Shown here one piece after another: positions 5,909-12,114 of a DNA stretch of 21,117 nt. The position numbers and the translations under genes were made by a program. The DNA comes from an uncultured Collinsella sp. (GTDB taxonomy: Bacteria > Actinomycetota > Coriobacteriia > Coriobacteriales > Coriobacteriaceae). Positions within the stretch are counted from its first letter, which is position 1, and each line of letters starts with the position of its first letter. The notes below the pieces were generated by a model. It was given only the letters and a program-made list of their open reading frames with translations. It ran no database searches and was not told the DNA's origin. Location: positions 1 to 21,117 of the forward strand of contig CABRID010000030.1 in NCBI GenBank assembly GCA_902470895.1. Reading direction: 5' to 3'.

Positions 5909-7261
5909 ATGTCTGATGACTTTTACACCATGGTCGATTCTGGAGACCCGGCACCCGACAACGAGCACATCACCGGCGTGCGCGAAGAGCGTGCGGAAGG
6001 CGAGCAGACGACCACGCAGGCGCCAAAAGCCATGTACGCCGCGCGTATCGCCGTCTATGACGACATGCTGTCGACACCGCGTGTGATCGTCATTGATCCG
6101 CAAGATGTCCGCACGTATTTGGAAGAGACTACCAACACCGTCTACCAGTGCATGAAAGAACAAGGTGGCCATATCTCGCTCATGGTCATCCGCGAGATTG
6201 TCGAAAACTTTATCCACGCGCACTTTGCCGAGCCCATCATCTCGATTCTGGACGGCGGAGACACCATCCGCTTTGCCGATCAAGGACCCGGCATCGACGA
6301 CAAGGAACGCGCTTTCGACTTTGGCGTTACCAGCGCAAACAGCAAGATGAAGCGCTATATCCGTGGAACCGGAGCAGGGTTTCCCATGGTGCAAGAGTAT
6401 TTGGAAAACGCCGGCGGTGCCGTATCCATCGAGGACAACATGGGCAACGGCACCGTGGTTACGGTAAGCCTGGACCCTAAACGCGTGCAGGAAATCGAGC
6501 GCGCCGGCGGACGCGGTGCTGCCGTACGGCCCGAGACGGAGCAGCCCACATATCCCCTGCCGGGAGCTTTTGCGCAGCAGCCCATGGCAACGCAGCAGAT
6601 GCAGCCCCCCGTGGGGCAGATGCAGCATCCCGGAATGCTTCCTACACAAGAGCCCCAGGCGACATCGATGTCGATGCCGCCAAACATGCCAGAGACCGTG
6701 CCGCTGGCGGATCAGGATGCAGCAGCAATGCAGCAGGCGACGGGGGCACCGGGTGGCCAGCAAATGGGCTATCAGCCGTACCAACAGGGATATCCATATC
6801 AGCAGATGCCGCCACTGGGGTATGGCCAGCAGTTCCCGCAGCAGTACCAGCAGGGATATCAGCAGCCGTACCAGCAGATGCCGCAGCAGCAGTACAGCCC
6901 TTGGGCCCAGCAGATGCCTCCGCAGCCTTACCAACAGTGGCCTCAAAGTTTTCAACAGCAAATGCCACCGACACAGAGTTCTCAACAACCAGCAGCTCAA
7001 ATGATGTATCCTAATGCAGTAAATCAGTATGCACAGCCACAACCGGACGTGTTCGTAAGCGATCGCGGCAACGCCGCGCTGGGCTATCTGGCGCAAAATC
7101 AAGCGTGCGGCGCAACCGATCTTGCGAGGGCGTTTGGAAACTCGGCCCCCACTTGGTCACGCACGCTCAATGACTTGGCGCAGGCCGGCTTGGTCATCAA
7201 GCATGGCCAGAAATACCATCTGACCGAACTCGGCGCCGCTCGCGTGCGAGCTCAGAGCTAA
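5909..7261 (+). CDS. GHKL ATPase-like protein with Gln/Pro/Tyr-rich linker and C-terminal winged helix, upstream of dnaA
   Basis: I do not recognise a named family. Numbering from ATG 5909 (450 aa), residues 40-90 are an unassigned lead-in. Residues 90-187 form a GHKL (HATPase_c) domain: N-box REIVENFIHAH (95-105), G1 box FADQGPGI (122-129), G2-like GTGAGFPMVQ (153-162) and the closing strand NGTVVTVSL. No histidine-kinase dimerisation helix or H-box precedes it, so it is not an ordinary sensor kinase; SpoIIAB-like anti-sigma kinases and GHKL ATPases remain possible. Residues 208-376 are disordered Q/P/M/Y-rich sequence with YQQGY/PYQQMP repeats. Residues 381-448 resemble a MarR-like winged helix (DLARAFGNSAPTWSRTLNDL, wing HGQKYHLTELGAARV). 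The stop lies 15 nt before dnaA, so the two are probably one operon. The start is uncertain: the frame runs to TTG 5837, and neither site has a strong ribosome site. Role in initiation is inferred from position. Confidence 0.82.
   Translation: MSDDFYTMVDSGDPAPDNEHITGVREERAEGEQTTTQAPKAMYAARIAVYDDMLSTPRVIVIDPQDVRTYLEETTNTVYQCMKEQGGHISLMVIREIVENFIHAHFAEPIISILDGGDTIRFADQGPGIDDKERAFDFGVTSANSKMKRYIRGTGAGFPMVQEYLENAGGAVSIEDNMGNGTVVTVSLDPKRVQEIERAGGRGAAVRPETEQPTYPLPGAFAQQPMATQQMQPPVGQMQHPGMLPTQEPQATSMSMPPNMPETVPLADQDAAAMQQATGAPGGQQMGYQPYQQGYPYQQMPPLGYGQQFPQQYQQGYQQPYQQMPQQQYSPWAQQMPPQPYQQWPQSFQQQMPPTQSSQQPAAQMMYPNAVNQYAQPQPDVFVSDRGNAALGYLAQNQACGATDLARAFGNSAPTWSRTLNDLAQAGLVIKHGQKYHLTELGAARVRAQS
6949..6957 (+). 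promoter_or_regulatory. DnaA box TTTTCAACA inside the ATPase gene
   Basis: An exact TTTTCAACA in the context AGTTTTCAACAG (12 of the 13 origin bases) lies within the linker codons (about residues 347-350). Confidence 0.45.
6979..6987 (+). promoter_or_regulatory. DnaA box variant TTCTCAACA inside the ATPase gene
   Basis: One mismatch from TTTTCAACA. It starts 30 bp after the exact box at 6949 on the same strand, about three helical turns. Confidence 0.35.
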
Positions 7262-7276
7262 AGAACGGGAGAGACA

Positions 7277-9001
7277 GTGGACGAGGAAGCAAGCATCATC
7301 CTGGGGGATGCCATCGCCTTTTGCCAGCGCGACGGCCAAGATGCACGCCTCATCAACATGCTGGGGCAATCGCGCGCCATAAGCCTGACCGAAGATACGC
7401 TCACGATCGAGGCCCCCTCGCGCTTTGCCATCGCGCAGCTCAAAAAGCATCAGCCGACTATTGAGGCCTATCTGGAAGAAATCGCCTTTGCACCGATTGC
7501 GCTCGACATCGTGGCACCGCAAGGCGCCGCGACGGAATCCACTGCAGCGACGGCGCCCGCCACGGCTCCCGCTGCTTCCCCGGCGGTGCCGGCCTCCGCA
7601 GGCGACGTGCCGACAATCGAGCACCAGCACAGCGATGTTTCCCGTGAAACCATGGCACCGTTGCCGACCGCGGCGGCGACGTCAACGAACGTACCCGTCA
7701 CGCACATGCCCATCGCTCACGACGCAGCGGCGGGCGCGGATTCGGGCATTGCAATCAAGAACACGCTCTCGGCCGATGATTTTCGTCGCATGATGAACCA
7801 GATGAAGGGCGGAGCGCCGACTAAATCCACGCAAACTGCGACTCCCGCTTCGCCCATGCCAGCACCGACCGTGCCGGCCGAGCAGAATACGGATGGAGCC
7901 CCGCTCGCCGCGAACTCAAAATTTACCTTTGAGAACTTTGTCTACGGCCCCGAGAACAGCCATGCCTATCGCTCGGCACTCAAGTTTGCCGCCCTCGCGG
8001 ACGAGCGCGGCACATGCACATCACTGTTCATCTACGGCAAATCGGGCCTGGGCAAGACGCACCTGCTGCTTGCCATCAAAAACGAGCTCGCCGAGAAGTC
8101 GCCCGAGATCAAGGTCAAGTATGCCAACTCCCAGGCATATCTGGACGACCTGATGACCGAGTTCGACCGCCAAAAGAAGAGCAACGCCCCCATCATGCAG
8201 GCGTACCACGGCGTGGACGTGCTCATCATCGATGACATCCAAAACATCATCGGCAAGCGCGCGAGCGTGGACTACTTTTTCCAGCTCATGGACGAGTTCA
8301 TCCGCAACAACAAGAAGGTCGTCATCGCGGCAGACCGCGCCCCCAAGGACCTGAGCATGGACGAGCGCCTGACCAGCCGCTTCAACGCCGGCATGCTCTG
8401 CCTGGTCGCAGAGCCCAGCTACGAGATGAAATACAAGATCTTGCAGCGCTATTACGAGAACACCATCGTCGCCGCTCCCGAGGCAGGCGACGACTCACTG
8501 TTGGCGGCCTACGGGGGCGACGGCGGGCACCTGACCGATGAGCACTTTAAGCACATGGCAGAGGTGTCGGGCACCAACATCCGCGAACTCGAGAGCTTCT
8601 GCGAGCGCTGCGCCGGCGAGGCGGGCGACCGCGAGCGCGAGGGCGGGGGGCTCACCTTTGACGATATCGACGCCATCGCCAGCCAGTACTTCGACACATC
8701 GGCCAAAAAGATCAACGTGCAAACGGTTCAGTCCGTCATCGAAGAGCAGTACGGCGTGACGCACGAGGAGCTCATCGGCCCGCGTCGCAACGCCAATATC
8801 GCCAAAGCACGCCATATCGCTATCTACCTGGCCATCGAAATGTGCGAGATGACGACCACGGCGGTAGGCGCCGAATTTGGCAACCGCAACCACTCGACCG
8901 TCAGCACGAGTTACAAAAAGGTCCAGAAGATGATCCAGGAAGACCGCACCGTCACCGAAGACCTCAAGTCGCTGCGCGATAAAATTACACTACGCTCGTA
9001 G
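7277..9001 (+). CDS. dnaA: chromosomal replication initiator DnaA
   Basis: DnaA is the ATP-dependent initiator that binds oriC boxes and melts the origin. The 574-residue protein has all four domains. Domain I is residues 1-75, domain II an Ala/Pro/Thr-rich linker (about 80-210), domain III an AAA+ module. Domain III shows Walker A GKSGLGKTH (254-262), Walker B VLIIDDIQ (314-321), sensor I AADRAP where most DnaAs have TSDRxP, and arginine-finger segment ERLTSRF. Domain IV holds the box-reading helix-turn-helix (about 475-574). It is divergent: the basic-loop motif PRQ reads ARH (R512 kept) and the recognition motif G-RDHSTV reads GNRNHSTV, placing Asn538 at the E. coli Asp433 position. The GTG start follows GGGAG by 6 nt and lies 15 nt after the ATPase gene. 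A parS-like 16-mer sits in its linker codons. Confidence 0.97.
   Translation: MDEEASIILGDAIAFCQRDGQDARLINMLGQSRAISLTEDTLTIEAPSRFAIAQLKKHQPTIEAYLEEIAFAPIALDIVAPQGAATESTAATAPATAPAASPAVPASAGDVPTIEHQHSDVSRETMAPLPTAAATSTNVPVTHMPIAHDAAAGADSGIAIKNTLSADDFRRMMNQMKGGAPTKSTQTATPASPMPAPTVPAEQNTDGAPLAANSKFTFENFVYGPENSHAYRSALKFAALADERGTCTSLFIYGKSGLGKTHLLLAIKNELAEKSPEIKVKYANSQAYLDDLMTEFDRQKKSNAPIMQAYHGVDVLIIDDIQNIIGKRASVDYFFQLMDEFIRNNKKVVIAADRAPKDLSMDERLTSRFNAGMLCLVAEPSYEMKYKILQRYYENTIVAAPEAGDDSLLAAYGGDGGHLTDEHFKHMAEVSGTNIRELESFCERCAGEAGDREREGGGLTFDDIDAIASQYFDTSAKKINVQTVQSVIEEQYGVTHEELIGPRRNANIAKARHIAIYLAIEMCEMTTTAVGAEFGNRNHSTVSTSYKKVQKMIQEDRTVTEDLKSLRDKITLRS
7636..7651. promoter_or_regulatory. parS-like site within dnaA
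   Basis: TGTTTCCCGTGAAACC matches parS at 14 of 16 positions and keeps both GTTTC/GAAAC half-sites. It encodes DVSRET in the poorly conserved linker domain of DnaA, so there is little protein constraint on these codons. It could be an additional ParB nucleation site beside the origin. Confidence 0.45.
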
Positions 9002-9016
9002 GGAAATAGAGACACC

Positions 9017-9025
9017 TGTTGAAAA
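9017..9025 (-). promoter_or_regulatory. DnaA box TTTTCAACA (minus strand)
   Basis: The reverse complement of 9015-9027 is AGTTTTCAACAGG, identical to the two copies left of dnaA. Confidence 0.65.
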
Positions 9026-9171
9026 CTTGTCGAAACCACGGGCATAAGGTGTCTAAAACCCAACCCGCAGTGATGAAAAGTTTTGCGCAGGTTTTGAACG
9101 TGGAAAACCACCCCCGTTGCACACAGGTTGCTGTCGATTCTCTCTCTGGGTCTGACCTGCGTCTTTGGGAG

Positions 9172-9180
9172 TAATCAACA
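9172..9180 (+). promoter_or_regulatory. DnaA box-like site TAATCAACA next to the DnaA-trio
   Basis: Seven of nine bases match TTTTCAACA, and ten of thirteen match in the wider 13-mer context. It lies 12 nt before the trio array, the position at which a box anchors DnaA for melting. Confidence 0.5.
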
Positions 9181-9192
9181 GTTTCGTCAGTG

Positions 9193-9239
9193 CTATTACT
9201 ATTATTAAGATATTTATATCTATAGAAAGGTATTAAAAG
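9193..9239 (+). other. candidate DNA unwinding element with DnaA-trio array
   Basis: Positions 9193-9207 read CTA TTA CTA TTA TTA. The complementary strand is therefore five consecutive 3'-(G/A)AT-5' triplets, fitting the DnaA-trio consensus 3'-(G/A)A(T/A)-5'. A strongly AT-rich run follows to the dnaN start. Confidence 0.72.
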
Positions 9240-10343
9240 ATGAAGTTCACCGTCAGCCAGAGCTCGCTCACACAAGCCATCGGCGTCGTTATGAAGGGTG
9301 TCGCTTCGGCATCCACCCTTCCCATCCTGTCGGGCGTGCTCGTCAAGGCGCAAGACGGCATCTTGGAATTCCAGACCTCTAACTACACCATCTCGATCCG
9401 TCATCGCATCGCGGCGCATGTCGAAGAAGAGGGCGAGATGGTTATCCCCTGTAAGATGCTCTCCAATATCACCAAGACCCTCCCCGATGCCCCGGTCACC
9501 TTTGAGCTGTCCGAGCGCCAGGTGCTGATTGGTTGCGAGAAGAGCACGTTCCGTCTGAACACGCTCGATGCCAATGACTTCCCCGAGTTTCCGGCCTATG
9601 CCATCGAGAGTGCCGTGGAGCTGCCGACCGATATCTTGTCCGAGATGGTCGGCCGCGTGTGGCGCGTCACCTCGACCGACAAGGCCCGCCCCATCCTGGG
9701 CGGCGTACACATGAAGGTCGAGAACAACACCGTGCGCCTGGTGGCGACCGATTCCTTCCGCTTGGCCGTGTGCGATACGCAGGTCGAGACCTCGACCCTC
9801 GAGGGTTCCTTTGAGCTCAACGTTCCGGCCGACGCCTTTAACGACGCACTGAACATCATGGCCAGCCAGGCGACCATCATGATCGGGGCTACCGACACCC
9901 AGGTCGTCTTTGAGGCCGGCAACACCACCTACGTGTCGCGCCGCATCGAGGGCGTGTACCCCAACTACAAGCAGCTCATCCCCGATTCGTGCGTGACGAG
10001 CGTCAAGATCGACGTCGCCGCCTTTAACGCCGCCCTCAAGCGCGTGGCCGTTATCGCGAGCGCCAACCCCGCCGTCAAGTTCGAGATCGATGTCGAGAAC
10101 GGGCAGATGGGCCTGTCCTCCATTTCCAATGACCAGGACCTTGCACAGGAGACGATCGATGTCGAGGCCGAGGGCGAGTCGGGCACCATCGCCTTCAACT
10201 ACCACTACATCTTCGGCTGCCTCAATGCTCTGTCCAAGGAGAAGGAGATCACGCTGGAGCTCAAGAGCTACTCGCAGGCGGGCATCTTCAAGTCCTACGA
10301 CAAGATCAACTACCTGTACCTGGTCATGCCGGTCCGCATCTAG
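9240..10343 (+). CDS. dnaN: DNA polymerase III beta sliding clamp DnaN
   Basis: DnaN forms the ring-shaped homodimer that tethers replicative and repair polymerases to DNA. The 367-residue length is normal, with three repeated clamp folds (about 1-120, 125-240, 245-367). Recognisable segments are TLPILSGVLVKA, FPEFPAYAIES, ARPILGGVHMKV with RLVATDSFRLAV, and EGVYPNYKQLIPDS. The C-terminus YLYLVMPVRI is the conserved end that lines the peptide-binding pocket. ATG 9240 has AAAGG upstream. The gene follows the origin melting region directly, so its transcription runs out of oriC. recF begins 9 nt after its stop. Confidence 0.98.
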   Translation: MKFTVSQSSLTQAIGVVMKGVASASTLPILSGVLVKAQDGILEFQTSNYTISIRHRIAAHVEEEGEMVIPCKMLSNITKTLPDAPVTFELSERQVLIGCEKSTFRLNTLDANDFPEFPAYAIESAVELPTDILSEMVGRVWRVTSTDKARPILGGVHMKVENNTVRLVATDSFRLAVCDTQVETSTLEGSFELNVPADAFNDALNIMASQATIMIGATDTQVVFEAGNTTYVSRRIEGVYPNYKQLIPDSCVTSVKIDVAAFNAALKRVAVIASANPAVKFEIDVENGQMGLSSISNDQDLAQETIDVEAEGESGTIAFNYHYIFGCLNALSKEKEITLELKSYSQAGIFKSYDKINYLYLVMPVRI

Positions 10344-10352
10344 CGCTGCGCT

Positions 10353-11459
10353 ATGACCATGTTCGCCCGCGATCTTTCCGTCGCGCACTACCGCAGCTTC
10401 GATAGCTATCGTCTTGCCCTGGACGAGGGCGTGACGATACTTGCGGGACCCAACGCGGCGGGAAAGACCAATCTCATAGAGGCGCTGCAGCTGCTGACGA
10501 GCGGCGCCTCGTTTAGGCATCCGACCGCAGCCGAGCTCGTCCATGACGGCGCGGGCTCGTGCAAGGTCGAGCTGAGGCTCGAGGGCGACGGCCGCGTGCT
10601 TGATATGGGATTGAGCGCGGAGGACGGTAAGCGCTCGTTTAGCCGCAACGGCAAGAGATGCTCTGGCGCCGGTGTGCGCGGGGTCCTGCCGAGCGTGCTG
10701 TTTTGCCCCGACCATCTGGACATGGTTAAGCGAGGCGCCAGTGTGCGCCGTGCCGCCCTCGATGACTTTGGCATGCAACTGAGCGCACGCTATGCCGATC
10801 TTGCGAGCACCTATGGGCGCTGCGTGACCCAGCGTAACGCCTTGCTCAAGGAGGCCTGGTGCTGCCGCGAGATGCTCGGCGCGTGGAACGATTCGATTGC
10901 CCGCGCGGGCTCGGCCCTGCTCGTGCACCGGTTGGCCCTGCTCGACCGGCTGGCGGGCCATGTGCACACTGCCTACGGGCAAGTGGCGTCCGGCGAGGCC
11001 GCCAACGTGACCTATACGTCCACGCTGGGGGATTTGCCCCGGGTCGAGGATCGCGAAGAGCTGAAGGGCTGGGCGTACGAGCGCATGCTGGCTGCCCTTG
11101 ATGAGCACGCCGACGAGGAAATTCGCCGCGGCGTGACGTTGGTGGGACCGCATCGCGATGAGATTGAGTTTGCCGTGGCGGGTCGATCCGCCCGTTCATT
11201 TGCCAGCCAAGGTCAGCAGCGGACGTTGGTTTTGGCCTGGAAGGTGGCGGAGGTGGCCGTGGCTCGCGATGTCCTGGGCACCGCCCCACTGCTGCTTTTG
11301 GACGACGTGATGAGCGAGCTCGACGGCGAGCGTCGCGGCGCTTTTCTGCGGCTGATCGGCGATGATATCCAGACGGTCATAACCACGACCAACCTGGGGT
11401 ATTTTACCGATGACCTGCTTGATCGAGCCAAGGTGGTGAGCATGGGTGAGACGTGCTAA
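10353..11459 (+). CDS. recF: DNA replication and repair ATPase RecF
   Basis: RecF is an SMC/Rad50-like ABC ATPase that loads RecA at gaps with RecO and RecR. The 368-residue protein shows Walker A GPNAAGKTN (32-40) in a typical FRSFxxxxL-like start. The ABC signature segment SQGQQRTLVLAWK and Walker B LLLLDDVMSELD (DDVxSELD motif) come near the end, followed by the D-loop and the helix leading to TVITTTNL. A second ATG two codons in (10359) could also be the start. No clear ribosome site is present, so translation is probably coupled to dnaN 9 nt upstream. It overlaps dciA by 14 nt. Confidence 0.97.
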   Translation: MTMFARDLSVAHYRSFDSYRLALDEGVTILAGPNAAGKTNLIEALQLLTSGASFRHPTAAELVHDGAGSCKVELRLEGDGRVLDMGLSAEDGKRSFSRNGKRCSGAGVRGVLPSVLFCPDHLDMVKRGASVRRAALDDFGMQLSARYADLASTYGRCVTQRNALLKEAWCCREMLGAWNDSIARAGSALLVHRLALLDRLAGHVHTAYGQVASGEAANVTYTSTLGDLPRVEDREELKGWAYERMLAALDEHADEEIRRGVTLVGPHRDEIEFAVAGRSARSFASQGQQRTLVLAWKVAEVAVARDVLGTAPLLLLDDVMSELDGERRGAFLRLIGDDIQTVITTTNLGYFTDDLLDRAKVVSMGETC

Positions 11460-12009
11460 TTACGAGCGCGAGAGCGAAACGGTCGCCTTCAGTGGATTTT
11501 TAAACGCAGAGCGCCAGCGCATCCTGGCGGCTGCAACACCTGAGCGCCATGCGCAGATGGAGGCTGCCGAGGAGTCGCGCGCGGTCTATCGCGCGTGGAA
11601 CGCGGTGTGCTCGGGCACGCGCGAGGGGCGGCATGTGACGGGCCTGCGCTACCTGCCCGAGTCCAATGAGCTGCTGGTATATCTCGACTCGCCCTCGTGG
11701 ACGCAGGAAATGACGTTGTTGCGCGAGATCATCCGCGCGCGCATGGAGCGCGCCGGTGCGCATGTGGATGGCCTGGTGTTCAAAACCACCGCGCCCGGTC
11801 ACACGCCGCCCGCCGCCAAGGAGCGCCTTCGCCCAGCGGCGACCGAGCGCCCGCCGGCCCCACACGCCGACCTCAGCGATGCCGAGCGCACCGAGATTGA
11901 GCGCCAAGTGGCGCCCATCGAAGACCAAAAACTGCGCGAGGCCCTCGAGAACGCCATGAGAGCCAGTGCCGAGTGGGCCAAGGGCGTGCAAAGCAAAAAA
12001 GAGCCTTAA
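11446..12009 (+). CDS. dciA: DUF721 protein, probable helicase operator DciA
   Basis: DciA is the widespread operator that helps load the replicative helicase DnaB in bacteria lacking DnaC or DnaI. A DUF721 gene between recF and gyrB is also the arrangement of mycobacteria. The 187-residue protein has a DUF721-like core (about 40-120): a helix around AVYRAWNAVCSGTREGRHVTG, strands YLPESNELLVYLDSPSWTQEMTLL, and helix REIIRARMERAGAHVDGLVFK. A Pro/Ala-rich linker and a charged helical tail follow. The GTG start lies within the last codons of recF (14-nt overlap), with AAGGTGGTGA upstream. A terminator follows at 12036. The match is by context and general pattern, as the family is weakly conserved. 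Confidence 0.82.
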   Translation: MRRANYERESETVAFSGFLNAERQRILAAATPERHAQMEAAEESRAVYRAWNAVCSGTREGRHVTGLRYLPESNELLVYLDSPSWTQEMTLLREIIRARMERAGAHVDGLVFKTTAPGHTPPAAKERLRPAATERPPAPHADLSDAERTEIERQVAPIEDQKLREALENAMRASAEWAKGVQSKKEP

Positions 12010-12035
12010 ATCGCATCTGGTGGCCTTGTAGAGCC

Positions 12036-12065
12036 AAATACCCTCGTTCCCGAGGGTATTTTTTT
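12036..12065 (+). terminator. Rho-independent terminator of the dnaA-dnaN-recF-dciA group
   Basis: A perfect 11-bp stem (12036-12046 with 12051-12061) has a TTCC loop and a run of seven T (12059-12065). Confidence 0.93.
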
Positions 12066-12114
12066 ACGATAAACTAGTAAGGCTGTACACATTTTCTTGA
12101 CTGAAGGAGGACGT

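Larger units (their letters stand above)
9002..9239. other. oriC, right part (dnaA-dnaN gap)
   Basis: This 238-nt gap between dnaA and dnaN holds an inverted copy of the 13-mer (9015-9027), TTGTCGAAA at 9027-9035, and several related GTTTTG/GAAAAG stretches around 9070-9110. A box-like site follows at 9172-9180, then DnaA-trio triplets and an AT-rich tract up to the dnaN ribosome site. This order (boxes, then unwinding element) is that of the melting half of the Bacillus subtilis origin. No other gene is visible here. Confidence 0.8.

Noticed and set aside
6210..6218. TTATCCACG inside the ATPase gene, one mismatch from the canonical DnaA box
   Set aside because: It encodes part of the conserved N-box (FIHAH), so protein constraint explains it, and no other canonical-type box is near.
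6750..6990. Repeat-like run of CAGCAG/CCGCAG units, considered as a CRISPR or tandem repeat
   Set aside because: It is in-frame Q/P-rich coding sequence without regular repeat-spacer structure.
5819..7102. 427-residue minus-strand frame opposite the ATPase gene
   Set aside because: The Leu/Arg/His-rich stretch is the reverse complement of the Q/P repeat. The plus-strand frame has GHKL motifs and a winged helix, so the plus strand is coding.
8985..11153. 722-residue minus-strand frame opposite dnaN and recF
   Set aside because: An antisense shadow of two certain genes with no recognisable domain; it also crosses the origin gap.
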